A stretch of DNA of 64,000 bases, taken from NCBI RefSeq assembly GCF_027853965.1, contig NZ_JAQGLB010000025.1:1-64000 (forward strand), given 5' to 3'. Below, piece after piece: positions 18,855 to 29,257 of this stretch. A model generated the notes under the pieces. It saw only the letters and a program-made list of their open reading frames with translations. It had not been told where the DNA came from and did not search any database. The stretch is from Saccharopolyspora indica. Its GTDB lineage: Bacteria; Actinomycetota; Actinomycetes; Mycobacteriales; Pseudonocardiaceae. The position numbers and the translations under genes are program-made. Position 1 is the first letter of the stretch, and each line of letters opens with the position of its first letter.

Positions 18855-20951
18855 GTGTCCGTCACCGACGACCTTGCCCGCTTGACCACCAAGCGACTGC
18901 CCGAAGACTGGAGCGAGCTGGACCAGCGCGCGGTGGACACCGCTCGCGTGCTGGCCGCCGATGCGGTGGAGAACTGCGGCAGCGGCCACCCCGGCACCGC
19001 GATGAGCCTGGCCCCGGCGGCCTACGCGCTGTTCCAGCGCGTCATGCGGCACGACCCGAACGACCCGGAGTGGATCGGCCGCGACCGCTTCGTGCTGTCC
19101 GCGGGCCACTCGAGCCTGACGCTGTACGTGCAGCTGTTCCTGTCCGGCTACGGCCTGGAGCTGGAGGACCTCAAGCAGCTGCGCAAGTGGGGTTCGAAGA
19201 CCCCGGGCCACCCGGAGTACGGGCACACCGCCGGGGTGGAGACCACCACCGGCCCGCTGGGGCAGGGCCTGTCCACCGCGGTCGGCATGGCCTTCGCCGC
19301 CCGCCGCGAGCGCGGTCTGTTCGACCCGGAGACCGCCGCCGGTGAGAGCCCGTTCGACCACCACATCTACGTGATCGCCTCCGACGGCGACATCGAGGAG
19401 GGCGTCACCTCCGAGGCGTCGTCGCTGGCCGGTACCCAGCAGCTGGGCAACCTCACGGTGATCTACGACGCGAACGAGATCTCCATCGAGGACGACACCG
19501 CGATCGCGCTGTCCGAGGACACCGCGAAGCGCTACGAGTCCTACGGCTGGCAGGTCCTCACCGTGCACGGCGGCGAGGACGTCAAGGGCCTGCTGGAGGC
19601 CATCGAGACCGCCAAGGCCGAGACCTCCCGCCCGACCCTGATCGTGCTGCGCACGGTGATCGGCTACCCGGCCCCGACCAAGATGAACACCGGCAAGGCG
19701 CACGGCGCCGCGCTCGGTGCCGACGAGGTCGCCGGGGTCAAGAAGGCGCTGGGCCTGGACCCGGAGCAGTCCTTCCAGGTCGACGCCGAGGTGCTGGCGC
19801 ACGCCCGCGAGGTCGTGGCCCGCGGCGAGGCCGCGCACGCCGAGTGGAAGATCGCCTTCGACAAGTGGGCGGCGGCCAACCCGGAGCGCAAGGCGCTGCT
19901 GGACCGGCTGGCCACCCGCGAGCTGCCCGCCGGCTGGCAGGAGAAGCTGCCGAGCTGGGAGGCCGACGGCAAGTCCATCGCCACCCGCAAGGCCTCCGGT
20001 GAGGTGCTCAACGCGCTGGCCGACGTGCTGCCCGAGCTCTGGGGCGGTTCGGCCGACCTGGCGGAGAGCAACAACACCACGATGAAGGGCGTCGACTCGT
20101 TCGGCCCGGCGTCGATCTCCACCAGCACCTGGACGGCCGACCCCTACGGCCGCACGCTGCACTTCGGCATCCGCGAGCACGCGATGGGCGCGATCCTCAA
20201 CGGCATCGCGCTGCACGGCGGCACCCGCCCCTACGGCGGCACCTTCCTGGTGTTCAGCGACTACATGCGTCCCGCGGTGCGGCTCGCCGCGCTGATGAAG
20301 GTCCCGTCCATCTTCGTGTGGACGCACGACTCCATCGGCCTCGGCGAGGACGGCCCGACGCACCAGCCGATCGAGCACGTGGCCTCGCTGCGCGCCATCC
20401 CGGGCTTCTCGATGGTCCGCCCGGCCGACGCCAACGAGACCGCGGCGGCGTGGCAGAAGATCCTGGAGGACCCGAGCGGCCCGGCCGGTCTGGCGCTGAC
20501 CCGCCAGGGCGTGCCGACGCTGGAGGGCGTGAGCACCGAGGGCGTGGCCAAGGGCGGTTACGTGCTGGCCGAGGCCGGCAACGGCGAGCCGCAGCTGGTG
20601 CTGATCGCCACCGGCTCCGAGGTGCAGCTGGCCGTCGAGGCCAGGAAGGTCCTGGAGGCCGACGGCGTTGCCACCCGCGTGGTCTCGATGCCGTGCGTGG
20701 AGTGGTTCGACGCGCAGGACGAGGCCTACCGCGAGCAGGTGCTGCCGAAGTCGGTCAAGGCCCGCGTCTCGGTCGAGGCCGGCATCGCGATGCCCTGGTA
20801 CCGGTTCGTCAAGGACGCCGGCGAGTCGGTGTCCATCGAGCACTTCGGCGCCTCGGCGGACTACAAGACCCTGTACAACGAGTTCGGCATCACCGTCGAC
20901 GCCGTTGTCGCGGCGGCCCGGCGCAGCCTGAGCAACGCCCAGCAGGCGTGA
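18855..20951 (+). CDS. tkt: transketolase
   Basis: 698-aa thiamine-diphosphate enzyme of the non-oxidative pentose phosphate pathway and the usual length for the family. ThDP/Mg binding: [22 protein letters not shown] near residue 37 and the GDG motif in [14 protein letters not shown] near residue 176. The pyrimidine-domain signature is [17 protein letters not shown], and the C-terminal domain starts at about residue 560. The GTG at 18855 follows GGAG. It is the first gene of tkt-tal-pgi-zwf-opcA-pgl and ends 14 bp before tal. Equivalent to Rv1449c. Confidence 0.97.
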   Translation: MSVTDDLARLTTKRLPEDWSELDQRAVDTARVLAADAVENCGSGHPGTAMSLAPAAYALFQRVMRHDPNDPEWIGRDRFVLSAGHSSLTLYVQLFLSGYGLELEDLKQLRKWGSKTPGHPEYGHTAGVETTTGPLGQGLSTAVGMAFAARRERGLFDPETAAGESPFDHHIYVIASDGDIEEGVTSEASSLAGTQQLGNLTVIYDANEISIEDDTAIALSEDTAKRYESYGWQVLTVHGGEDVKGLLEAIETAKAETSRPTLIVLRTVIGYPAPTKMNTGKAHGAALGADEVAGVKKALGLDPEQSFQVDAEVLAHAREVVARGEAAHAEWKIAFDKWAAANPERKALLDRLATRELPAGWQEKLPSWEADGKSIATRKASGEVLNALADVLPELWGGSADLAESNNTTMKGVDSFGPASISTSTWTADPYGRTLHFGIREHAMGAILNGIALHGGTRPYGGTFLVFSDYMRPAVRLAALMKVPSIFVWTHDSIGLGEDGPTHQPIEHVASLRAIPGFSMVRPADANETAAAWQKILEDPSGPAGLALTRQGVPTLEGVSTEGVAKGGYVLAEAGNGEPQLVLIATGSEVQLAVEARKVLEADGVATRVVSMPCVEWFDAQDEAYREQVLPKSVKARVSVEAGIAMPWYRFVKDAGESVSIEHFGASADYKTLYNEFGITVDAVVAAARRSLSNAQQA

Positions 20952-20965
20952 GCGGAGGAATCCCT

Positions 20966-22072
20966 GTGACCACCAACCAGAACCTCAAGGCGCTCAGCGA
21001 GGCCGGGGTGTCGATCTGGCTGGACGACCTGTCCCGCCAGCGGATCACCTCGGGCAACCTCGCCGAGCTGATCACCGACCAGGCGGTCGTCGGCGTCACC
21101 AGCAACCCGACGATCTTCGCCAACGCGCTGTCCAACGCGGCCGACTACAACGAGAAGGTCCGCGAGCTGGCGGCCCGCGGCGCGAGCGTGGACGACACCG
21201 TCCGCGAGCTGACCACCGCTGACGTGCGCGACGCCGCGGACATCTTCCGCAACGTCCACGAGCAGTCCGGTGGTGTCGACGGCCGCGTCTCGCTGGAGGT
21301 CGACCCGCGGCTGGCGCACGACACCGACCGCACCGTGGCCGAGGCCGTGGACCTGTGGAAGGCCGTGGACCGGCCGAACCTGATGGTCAAGATCCCGGCC
21401 ACCGTGGAGGGCCTGCCCGCGATCACCCGCGTGCTGGCCGAGGGCATCAGCGTCAACGTCACGCTGATCTTCTCGGTGCAGCGCTACCGCGACGTGATGG
21501 ACGCCTTCCTGGCCGGTCTGGAGCAGGCGAAGGCCAACGGCCACGACATCGCCCAGATCGCCTCGGTCGCGTCGTTCTTCGTGTCCCGCGTGGACACCGA
21601 GATCGACAAGCGGCTGGAGAAGATCTCCGGTGGTGAGGCGCTGCGCGGCAAGGCCGCGATCGCCAACGCCCGCCTGGCCTACGCGGCCTACGAGGAGGTC
21701 TTCGGCGGCGAGCGCTGGAAGGCGCTGGCCGCCGACGGCGCCAAGGCGCAGCGTCCGCTGTGGGCTTCCACCGGCGTGAAGGACCCGGCCTACTCCGACA
21801 CCCGCTACGTGGACGAGCTGGTCGCGCCGAACACGGTGAACACCATGCCGGAGGCGACGCTGAAGGCCACCGCCGACCACGCCGACGTGCGCGGCGACAC
21901 GGTCAGCGGCACCGCCGCCGCCTCGCAGCAGGTCTTCGACGACCTGGCGAGCGCGGGCATCGACCTCGACGACGTGTTCGCGGTGCTGGAGCGCGAGGGC
22001 GTCGAGAAGTTCGAGAAGTCCTGGAGCGAACTGCTGGACACGGTCGCCCAGCAGCTCGAGCAGGCCAAGTAA
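20966..22072 (+). CDS. tal: transaldolase
   Basis: 368-aa transaldolase of the actinobacterial type. It moves a dihydroxyacetone unit between sedoheptulose-7-P and glyceraldehyde-3-P. The [11 protein letters not shown] signature is near residue 45, and the Schiff-base lysine lies in [16 protein letters not shown]. The GTG start has a strong GGAGGA ribosome site in the 14-bp gap after tkt. A strong hairpin follows the stop codon, so part of the transcription may end here before pgi. Confidence 0.96.
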   Translation: MTTNQNLKALSEAGVSIWLDDLSRQRITSGNLAELITDQAVVGVTSNPTIFANALSNAADYNEKVRELAARGASVDDTVRELTTADVRDAADIFRNVHEQSGGVDGRVSLEVDPRLAHDTDRTVAEAVDLWKAVDRPNLMVKIPATVEGLPAITRVLAEGISVNVTLIFSVQRYRDVMDAFLAGLEQAKANGHDIAQIASVASFFVSRVDTEIDKRLEKISGGEALRGKAAIANARLAYAAYEEVFGGERWKALAADGAKAQRPLWASTGVKDPAYSDTRYVDELVAPNTVNTMPEATLKATADHADVRGDTVSGTAAASQQVFDDLASAGIDLDDVFAVLEREGVEKFEKSWSELLDTVAQQLEQAK

Positions 22073-22079
22073 GCGTTGT

Positions 22080-22109
22080 GGCGGGGCCGGTTCGCGAACC
22101 GGCCCCGCC
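22080..22109 (+). terminator. strong palindromic hairpin after tal
   Basis: A 30-bp perfect palindrome (GGCGGGGCCGG arms around TTCGCGAA), starting 8 bp after the tal stop codon. It may form a terminator or attenuator inside the pentose-phosphate cluster, separating tkt-tal from pgi-zwf-opcA-pgl. Confidence 0.7.
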
Positions 22110-22243
22110 GCCGCGTCTCCGGGCCGCACCTGCCCGGATGGGCGACACTGTGGTCGCACGAAGTTGGCTTCCAAGATCGAATCCCGGAAGGCCAGATCGA
22201 ACTGGGGTTCGACCCAACAAGTCGAGCGCTGTTAAGGAAGTAC

Positions 22244-23875
22244 ATGGCAACCGAAATTTCCGTCGACATTCCCGATGTGGCGCTAGCGGCCGAGGCCCGA
22301 CCGCTGGTCGAGCGGTTGGCCGCCGATGCGGTTGCCGGCAAGCTCGCCGCCCAGGACGCCGCGCTGTGGGGTCCGGACGCCGAGCCCGAGGCATCCATCC
22401 GGCTGTCCTGGACGACGCTGCACGAGAGCTCCCGCCCGCTGCTGGCCGAGATCGACGCGCTGCGCGCCGAACTGCACGCCGAGGGCCTGGACCGCGTGGT
22501 GCTGGCCGGCATGGGTGGCTCGTCGCTGGCCCCTGAGGTGATCACCGCGACCGCCGGGGTTCCGCTGGTCGTGCTGGACACCACCGATCCCGGCCAGGTC
22601 GCCGACGCGCTGGCGGGCGATCTGGACCGCACCGTGCTGGTGGTCTCCTCGAAGTCCGGCACCACCGTCGAGACCGACTCGCACCGCAGGATCTTCGAGC
22701 AGGCCTTCACGCAAAACGGAATCGATCCTGTGACCCGGATCATCGTGGTCACCGATCCCGGTTCCCCGATGGAGACGGCCGCCCGCGAGGCCGGCTACCG
22801 CAAGGTCTTCACCGCCGACCCGCACGTGGGCGGCCGCTACTCGGCGCTGACCGCCTTCGGCCTGGTGCCCGCGGGCCTGGCCGGTGCCGACGTCTCGGCG
22901 CTGCTGGACGACGCGGCCGCGGCGTTCCGGCGGCTGAGCACCGATGACGCGGACAACCCGGCCGTGCAGCTGGCCGCCGCGCTCGGCGCGGCGCACGCCG
23001 GTGGCGCGGAGAAGGTCGTGTTCGCCGACACCGGTTCCGGCATCAAGGGCTTCGGCGACTGGGTGGAGCAGCTGATCGCCGAGTCCACCGGCAAGAACGG
23101 CACCGGTCTGCTGCCGGTCGTCGTGGAGGGCACCGACGCGCCCGGTTTCGCCGACGCGGGCGAGGACGCCACCACGGTGGCGGTCGGCCCGGCCGTCAAG
23201 GGCGCGAAGATCAGCACCACCGGTCCGCTGGGCGGGCAGTTCCTGCTGTGGGAGTTCGCCACCGCGCTGGCCGGCCGGCTGCTGGGCATCAACCCGTTCG
23301 ACCAGCCCGACGTGGAGGCCGCCAAGAAGGCCGCGCGGGCGCTGCTGGACGGCCCGGCCGGTGGCCCGGCCGCGACACCGGTGCTGGTGGACGGTTCGAT
23401 CGAGGTGCACGCCTCCGGCGAGTGGCTCTCCGCCGGGGTCGGCACGGTGGCCGAGGCGCTGCGCGCGTTCCTGGCCGCTGCGCCGAAGAACGGCTACCTG
23501 GCGGTGCAGGCCTACCTGGACCGCCTCGACGACGCCTCGGCCGCGGTGCTGCGCCCGGAGCTGGCGCGCCGCAGCGGGCTGCAGACCACCTTCGGCTGGG
23601 GTCCGCGGTTCCTGCACTCCACCGGCCAGTACCACAAGGGCGGTCACCAGAACGGCGTGTTCCTGCAGATCACCGGCGACGCCGAGCAGGACCTGCAGGT
23701 GCCGGAGCGGCCGTACACGCTGTCCGGTCTGCAGCGCGCTCAGGCGCTCGGCGACGGGCAGGTGCTCGCCGACCACACGCGGCCGGTGCTGCGGCTGCAC
23801 CTCACCGACCGCGCGGCCGGACTGGTCGAGCTGGTCAAGGCAGTGCAGGACCTGGCGCGAGGAGGTGCGCGGTGA
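22244..23875 (+). CDS. pgi: glucose-6-phosphate isomerase
   Basis: 543-aa SIS-fold isomerase interconverting glucose-6-P and fructose-6-P. Sugar-isomerase motifs are clear: GMGGSSLAPEV near residue 88, SSKSGTTVET for phosphate binding, the VGGRYSALTAFGLVP segment and a C-terminal HSTGQYHKGGHQNGVFLQI region carrying conserved histidines. The ATG at 22244 follows AAGGAAG. It overlaps zwf by 4 bp (GTGA). Its placement here feeds glucose-6-P/fructose-6-P exchange directly beside Zwf; in M. tuberculosis pgi is elsewhere. Confidence 0.93.
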   Translation: MATEISVDIPDVALAAEARPLVERLAADAVAGKLAAQDAALWGPDAEPEASIRLSWTTLHESSRPLLAEIDALRAELHAEGLDRVVLAGMGGSSLAPEVITATAGVPLVVLDTTDPGQVADALAGDLDRTVLVVSSKSGTTVETDSHRRIFEQAFTQNGIDPVTRIIVVTDPGSPMETAAREAGYRKVFTADPHVGGRYSALTAFGLVPAGLAGADVSALLDDAAAAFRRLSTDDADNPAVQLAAALGAAHAGGAEKVVFADTGSGIKGFGDWVEQLIAESTGKNGTGLLPVVVEGTDAPGFADAGEDATTVAVGPAVKGAKISTTGPLGGQFLLWEFATALAGRLLGINPFDQPDVEAAKKAARALLDGPAGGPAATPVLVDGSIEVHASGEWLSAGVGTVAEALRAFLAAAPKNGYLAVQAYLDRLDDASAAVLRPELARRSGLQTTFGWGPRFLHSTGQYHKGGHQNGVFLQITGDAEQDLQVPERPYTLSGLQRAQALGDGQVLADHTRPVLRLHLTDRAAGLVELVKAVQDLARGGAR

Positions 23876-25410
23876 CCCCGCCCGACCAGCAGTGGCAGAA
23901 CCCGCTGCGGGATCCGCGGGACAAGCGGCTGCCCCGGATCGCGGGCCCGTGCGGCCTGACGATCTTCGGCGTGACCGGTGACCTGTCCCGCAAGAAGCTG
24001 ATGCCGGCGATCTACGACCTGGCCAACCGGGGCCTGCTGCCGCCGGGCTTCGCGCTGACCGGGTTCGCCCGCCGCGACTGGGCCGACCAGGACTTCGGCC
24101 AGGTCGTCTACGAGGCGGTCAAGGAGCACGCGCGCACCCCGTTCCACCAGAGCGTCTGGGACCGGCTGGCGGAGGGGATCCGGTTCGTGCCGGGTTCCTT
24201 CGACGACGACGAGGCCTTCGACCGGCTCGCCGAGACCGTCAAGCAGCTCGACGCCGAGCGCGGCACGGGCGGCAACCACGCCTTCTACCTGTCGGTGCCG
24301 CCGTCGGCGTTCCCGACGGTGCTCAAGCAGCTGTCCCGCTCCGGGCTGACCGACCAGTCCGGGGACAGCTGGCGGCGGGTGGTCATCGAGAAGCCGTTCG
24401 GCCACGACCTGGAGAGCGCGAAGCACCTCAACCACATCGTCAACGAGGTGTTCCCCGAGGACTCGGTGTTCCGCATCGACCACTACCTCGGCAAGGAGAC
24501 GGTGCAGAACCTGCTGGCGCTGCGCTTCGCCAACCAGCTGTTCGAGCCGATCTGGAACGCGCACTACGTGGACCACGTGCAGATCACCATGGCCGAGGAC
24601 ATCGGGCTGGGCGGTCGCGCGGGCTACTACGACGGCATCGGCGCGGCCCGCGACGTGATCCAGAACCACCTGCTGCAGCTGATGGCGCTGACGGCGATGG
24701 AGGAGCCGGTCTCCTTCGCGCCGCAGGACCTGCGCGCGGAGAAGGTGAAGGTGCTCTCGGCGACCAAGCCGGTCGGCCCGTTCGACGAGACCACCGCGCG
24801 CGGCCAGTACACCGGTGGCTGGCAGGGCGGTTCGCTGGTGCCGGGGCTGCACGAGGAGGGCGGGTTCGCCGCCGACTCGATCACCGAGACCTACGCGGCG
24901 ATCACCCTCGAGGTGGAGAGCCGGCGCTGGGCCGGGGTGCCGTTCTACCTGCGCAGCGGCAAGCGGCTGGGCCGCCGGGTCACCGAGATCGCGGTGGTGT
25001 TCAAGCGCGCGCCGCACCTGCCGTTCGACAGCACGATGACCGAGGAGCTGGGGCAGAACGCCCTGGTGATCCGGGTGCAGCCGGACGAGGGCGTGACGAT
25101 GCGCTTCGGCGCGAAGGTGCCGGGCACCTCGATGGAGGTGCGCGACGTGACCATGGACTTCGGTTACGGGCACGCCTTCACCGAGTCCTCGCCGGAGGCC
25201 TACGAGCGGCTGATCCTGGACGTGCTGCTGGGCGAGCCGTCGCTGTTCCCGGTCAACGAGGAAGTCGAACTGTCCTGGAAGATCCTCGACCCGGTGCTGG
25301 AGCACTGGGCCGAGCGCGGCAAGCCGCAGCCCTACAAGGCGGGCACCTGGGGCCCGCCGTCGGCGGACGCCATGCTGGCCCGCACCGGACGCGTCTGGAG
25401 GCGACCGTGA
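23872..25410 (+). CDS. zwf: glucose-6-phosphate 1-dehydrogenase
   Basis: 512-aa NADP-linked dehydrogenase, first step of the oxidative pentose phosphate pathway. The nucleotide loop is FGVTGDLSRKKL near residue 35, the active-site signature RIDHYLGKETVQN is near residue 203, and EKPFGHDLESA is also present. The length fits the family. The GTG start overlaps pgi, and the 3' end overlaps opcA by 4 bp. The following opcA product is needed for full activity in corynebacteria and streptomycetes. Confidence 0.97.
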   Translation: MTPPDQQWQNPLRDPRDKRLPRIAGPCGLTIFGVTGDLSRKKLMPAIYDLANRGLLPPGFALTGFARRDWADQDFGQVVYEAVKEHARTPFHQSVWDRLAEGIRFVPGSFDDDEAFDRLAETVKQLDAERGTGGNHAFYLSVPPSAFPTVLKQLSRSGLTDQSGDSWRRVVIEKPFGHDLESAKHLNHIVNEVFPEDSVFRIDHYLGKETVQNLLALRFANQLFEPIWNAHYVDHVQITMAEDIGLGGRAGYYDGIGAARDVIQNHLLQLMALTAMEEPVSFAPQDLRAEKVKVLSATKPVGPFDETTARGQYTGGWQGGSLVPGLHEEGGFAADSITETYAAITLEVESRRWAGVPFYLRSGKRLGRRVTEIAVVFKRAPHLPFDSTMTEELGQNALVIRVQPDEGVTMRFGAKVPGTSMEVRDVTMDFGYGHAFTESSPEAYERLILDVLLGEPSLFPVNEEVELSWKILDPVLEHWAERGKPQPYKAGTWGPPSADAMLARTGRVWRRP

Positions 25411-26357
25411 TCATCGACCTGCCGTCCACCACGACCTCGCAGGTCAACAAGAAGCTGGTGGAGCTGCGCGAGACCGGCGGCGCGGTCGCGCTGGGCCGGG
25501 TGCTGACGCTGGTGGTCGTCACCGGCGACGGCACCGAGGTGGAGAAGGCCATCCAGGCCGCCAACGACGCCAGCCGGGAGCACCCGTGCCGGGTGATCGT
25601 GGTGGCCAGCGGCGCGCGGCAGGCCGCGCCCCGGCTGGACGCCCAGATCCGCATCGGCGGTGACGCGGGTGCCTCCGAGGTGATCGTGCTGCGGCTGTAC
25701 GGGCCGCTGGCCGACGAGGGCGCGGGGTCGGTCGTCCCGCTGCTGCTGCCGGACGCCCCGGTGGTGGCGTGGTGGCCCACCAACGCCCCGGAGGTCCCGT
25801 CGAAGGACCCGATCGGCGCGCTGTCGCACCGGCGGATCACCGACGCGGCCAACGAGGCCGACCCGATCGCGGCCCTGCAGAAGCGCCTGCAGTCCTACGC
25901 CGACGGCGACACGGACCTGGCCTGGACCCGGCTGACCTCGTGGCGCGCGATGCTGGCCTCGGCGATGGACCTGCCGCCGCACGAGCCGGTCACCTCCGCC
26001 ACGGTGACCGGTGCGGCGGACTCCCCGTCGACCGATCTGCTGGCCGGGTGGCTGGCCAGCTACCTGCAGGTCCCGGTGCGCCGGGTGGACCACCCGCGCG
26101 GGCCGGGCATCGTCTCGGCGGTGCTGGAGCGCCCGTCGGGCAACGTGGAGATCGTCCGCCCGGACGGCAAGGTCGGTGTCCTGACCCAGCCGGGGCAGCC
26201 GGACCGCCGGGTGTCGCTGCACCGCCGCGAGGTCCGCGACTGCCTCACCGAGGAGCTGCGCCGCCTGGACCCGGACGAGATCTACGAGGCCACCCTGGGC
26301 GGCCTGGACAAGATCGTCCGCGATGACGAGCCGGAGCAGCAGGAGGACGAGTCGTGA
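25407..26357 (+). CDS. opcA: OpcA, glucose-6-phosphate dehydrogenase assembly protein
   Basis: 316-aa actinobacterial/cyanobacterial OpcA, an activator or assembly factor for Zwf. Family-typical segments are the N-terminal LVVVTGDGTEVEKAIQAANDASREHPCRVIVV, the LLPDAPVVAWWPTNAPEVPSKDPIG motif and the C-terminal DCLTEELRRLDPDEIYEATL. It overlaps zwf and pgl by 4 bp each, ensuring co-translation. The strongly acidic C-terminal tail is normal for the family. Confidence 0.95.
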   Translation: MIIDLPSTTTSQVNKKLVELRETGGAVALGRVLTLVVVTGDGTEVEKAIQAANDASREHPCRVIVVASGARQAAPRLDAQIRIGGDAGASEVIVLRLYGPLADEGAGSVVPLLLPDAPVVAWWPTNAPEVPSKDPIGALSHRRITDAANEADPIAALQKRLQSYADGDTDLAWTRLTSWRAMLASAMDLPPHEPVTSATVTGAADSPSTDLLAGWLASYLQVPVRRVDHPRGPGIVSAVLERPSGNVEIVRPDGKVGVLTQPGQPDRRVSLHRREVRDCLTEELRRLDPDEIYEATLGGLDKIVRDDEPEQQEDES

Positions 26358-27112
26358 CCCGCGTGGTGGTGCACGACTCGGGCGAGCTGCTGGCCGCCGC
26401 GGCGGCAGCGCGGCTGATCACCGCGCTGGTGGACGCCCAGGCCGCGCACGGCGTGGCCTCGGTGGTGCTCACCGGTGGCCGCACCGGCATCGGCGTGCTG
26501 GAGCAGGTCCGCCGCTCCCCCGCCCGCGACGCGGTGAACTGGTCCGATGTGGACGTCTACTGGGGCGACGAGCGGTTCCTGCCGGACGGCGACCCGGAGC
26601 GCAACGAGACCCAGGCCCGCGAAGCGCTGCTGGACCACGTCGCGGTGAACCCGGAGCGGGTGCACCCGATGGCCCCGTCGGACGGCAAGTTCGGCGCGGA
26701 CGCGGATGCGGCCGCAGCGCACTACGCGGAGGTCCTGGCGACCAAAGCGGCCCCGGCCACCGACATCGCGGTGCCCCGCTTCGACGTCCTGCTGCTGGGC
26801 GTCGGCGAAGAGGGCCACACGGCGTCGCTGTTCCCGGACACGCCGTACGTGAAGGAGGCGGAGCGAACGGTGGTGGGCGTCCACGACTGCCCGAAGCCGC
26901 CGCCGACCCGCATCTCCCTGACCCTCCCGGCGATCCGGGCGGCGTCGGAGGTCTGGCTGATGACGACCGGAGCGGCCAAGGCCGAACCGGTAGCGGCAGC
27001 CCTGGCCGGTGCGAAGCCGGTGGACATCCCGGCAGCGGGAGCCCGCGGTCGCGACCGCACGCTCTGGCTCCTGGACGCGACAGCGGCGACCCAGCTCCCC
27101 ACCGGAAGCTGA
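26354..27112 (+). CDS. pgl: 6-phosphogluconolactonase
   Basis: 252-aa lactonase of the NagB/DevB fold hydrolysing 6-phosphogluconolactone. Visible motifs are VVLTGGRTGIGVLEQV for phosphate binding, VDVYWGDERFLPDGDPERNE and LLGVGEEGHTASLFPD with the catalytic His region. The GTG overlaps opcA. It is the last gene of the pentose phosphate operon and is followed by a strong terminator. In the mycobacterial order secG lies nearby downstream; here about 36 kb of other DNA follows. Confidence 0.96.
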   Translation: MTRVVVHDSGELLAAAAAARLITALVDAQAAHGVASVVLTGGRTGIGVLEQVRRSPARDAVNWSDVDVYWGDERFLPDGDPERNETQAREALLDHVAVNPERVHPMAPSDGKFGADADAAAAHYAEVLATKAAPATDIAVPRFDVLLLGVGEEGHTASLFPDTPYVKEAERTVVGVHDCPKPPPTRISLTLPAIRAASEVWLMTTGAAKAEPVAAALAGAKPVDIPAAGARGRDRTLWLLDATAATQLPTGS

Positions 27113-27122
27113 CCCCAACAGC

Positions 27123-27154
27123 GAGTGGCGCCCTGACTTTCCGGGGCGCCACTC
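27123..27154 (+). terminator. rho-independent terminator after pgl
   Basis: GAGTGGCGCCC-N10-GGGCGCCACTC, an 11-bp stem 10 bp past the pgl stop codon, followed a few bases later by TTTTC. It closes the pentose phosphate operon and marks the left edge of the accessory region. Confidence 0.85.
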
Positions 27155-27387
27155 GGCGTTTTCAGCTCTCGCAGCTCAGCCCTCAGCAGACTGCGCTTCG
27201 TCAGCGAACACCTCGTCGAAAGACCTACTGCGCTCACTGCCTAACCTGCCGAGATACCATCCCCTACGGTCTTCGTTGTCCGCTAGATACTCATTCAGCA
27301 CCTGGCCGCGCAACGCTCGGTGCCTCGAGTGGAGTCAGTATGAACGGTGACGGGGAGCCACGTCGCCTAAGGTCGTCACGGCACCGT

Positions 27388-29070
27388 TCACGCAGCCACT
27401 TCATCAACCTCGTCAACGGTGCCAGCTTCGATTCCAACAACCTCAACCTCTACCCCCCACTCCTCCAGCAAGTTCACCGTCTGCGCAAGCGCGACCTGCG
27501 AAAACGCGAACAGTGAGTCCGGAGTGAGCGCCACCCCCTTCTTGAGCAGGATCGCGAACACAACACGCTTTGGCTTGAAGTCCTTCGGGATGATACGACC
27601 ACTGACATCCTGTACCTTGCGTACGAACCGTTCACGGATCTGAGCGTTACCAAGCAGCATCTGCACTGCCACAAGCCCCTGGTGGAACAGGTGACTCAGA
27701 GCATCGGACGCGCTCGCCTGCTTGACCATGACCAGCGTGCCGTCAGCGGAGAGCAGATCGCAAACTTCCAGCGTGTCCGGCGATTTCAGCGGATTCCTCA
27801 CCGCTTTCTTATCCAGGCAAATAAGTCCGGCGGATGGGCATCGTCGTGGGGCGTTTGCGTTGTAGTCACCTTCCTTCTCCCCCGGTTCCCACTTCGGCAG
27901 CTCCACTGACGCACTCGGGACAATCACCCGAGTCACAGTGTTGACGATCTCGGGCAAGTAGCGTTCGCCGAGCTCGTACCACTGGTTGTCAGTGAGGTGG
28001 AACCGGCGGGATCCGAGCGACACATTGGCTTCCAACCACCGGATCAGTGGGTCAGTAGCGAGATCAGCCGAGACCCGATCGTGGACACGCCGAAACAGTG
28101 CCACTTCCGCATCACGCAACGCCGACGCACGATGACCGGCCCGGTGCATGGCCAATCTCTTCAGCACGTAGTTCAGGTCAAACTCGTCGGAGTGACGCCA
28201 CTCAGACTTACTGATCTTGATGCGGTAATCCCGCGCCGCAGCGATCTCATCAAGACGGTTGTACGGCATCGCGGCGGTGACGAGCCCACCGTCCGGATCA
28301 CCCAACACGTCGTCCAGGACTTGATCCAGCTCTGCCAGAGTGGCTTCATCACGAACCGGCCGGACATGCTCGATGAATTCCAGCGCGCGGTGAGGCCGGT
28401 TCTGACAGCACACCCGAGCGACCTCGCGGATATCGGCTACCAGGTTCTTCGCCTCGATACCGAGCGGAAGCTGAAGCCCGAACCCTCCGTCGACTCGAAC
28501 GAGCGTTTCATTGCCAAGGCGGGTCCGCGTCAACGCCACCCCGTGGACCTCGCCTGCGACCTTACGCACGATCCGCAGATACTCGTTGACGCCGAGGCGG
28601 CTCACCGGCGCACCGCCCGCAATCATGGTGATATCCGTGCGCCCCTCACCCAGCACTTTCGACGTCATCCCGAAGACCGCGTTGGGGTCCACCGCCCGAA
28701 GTGCGAACGACAGGCCAAAGTTCGTGTCCTTAAGCCGGTCAGGAATCAGCCGGAATCCCTGGTCAAAACCGATGGCGTAAACCTGACCGTCAACGGCCAG
28801 CACCAGCACTGCGGAAGATCGCCAGCTCGGCTCGACCACGTCGCATCCTGTGGTGCGCCGGACTTCTGGGCACCATTCCGCCTCATCGCGCACGTCGTTC
28901 ACGATCACGAGCAAGGCCGGGACACCAAGCTCGGCGAAGTGCGGCGCCACCTGAACTTTGTGATCAAGTGCATCGAGGCGGTCGCGATCCAGCGCTTTCC
29001 GCAGACCGTCGGTGGTCGCTGGTATACCGACAAGTCGGTAGAGCGTGTGCTTGGACGTGTTGGTCGTCAC
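27388..29070 (-). CDS. TIGR04141/DUF6119-like sporadically distributed protein
   Basis: 560-aa soluble protein that I assign by pattern to the TIGR04141 (DUF6119) group of unknown function. The assignment rests on a central block SSAVLVLAVDGQVYAIGFDQGFRLI (split over residues 86-110), NFGLSFALRAVDPN, a later LTRTRLGNETLVRVDGG region and a long helical C-terminal half with KFKPKRVVFAILLKKG-like features. No signal peptide or membrane helix is present. The GTG at 29070 has GGAG six bases upstream and is preferred over GTG at 29082. It is divergent from the HTH/methyltransferase-like operon. The codons contain more A and T than the flanking core genes. A defence role is inferred from context only. 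Confidence 0.7.
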   Translation of the reverse strand: MTTNTSKHTLYRLVGIPATTDGLRKALDRDRLDALDHKVQVAPHFAELGVPALLVIVNDVRDEAEWCPEVRRTTGCDVVEPSWRSSAVLVLAVDGQVYAIGFDQGFRLIPDRLKDTNFGLSFALRAVDPNAVFGMTSKVLGEGRTDITMIAGGAPVSRLGVNEYLRIVRKVAGEVHGVALTRTRLGNETLVRVDGGFGLQLPLGIEAKNLVADIREVARVCCQNRPHRALEFIEHVRPVRDEATLAELDQVLDDVLGDPDGGLVTAAMPYNRLDEIAAARDYRIKISKSEWRHSDEFDLNYVLKRLAMHRAGHRASALRDAEVALFRRVHDRVSADLATDPLIRWLEANVSLGSRRFHLTDNQWYELGERYLPEIVNTVTRVIVPSASVELPKWEPGEKEGDYNANAPRRCPSAGLICLDKKAVRNPLKSPDTLEVCDLLSADGTLVMVKQASASDALSHLFHQGLVAVQMLLGNAQIRERFVRKVQDVSGRIIPKDFKPKRVVFAILLKKGVALTPDSLFAFSQVALAQTVNLLEEWGVEVEVVGIEAGTVDEVDEVAA

Positions 29071-29257
29071 GTGCTTCTCCACGGTTCCGCGCCGGAGTCA
29101 GACCTCCGAGCCAGACGGGGAAGATCGGAACCACTTCGACAGTGACAGCTGGTTCGGAACGCCTCCATCGTTTCCCCGATAAAGGGGCTTATCAGAGAAG
29201 AACTGGACTAGTATCCCGAAGGGGCTAACGTTGCCATGATCGGAAAGGAGGGCAGCC

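Noticed and set aside
29083-29257. Clear sigma-70 promoter for the R-M operon
   Set aside because: TAGTAT is a fair -10 but no acceptable -35 lies at 16-18 bp, so I did not annotate a promoter.
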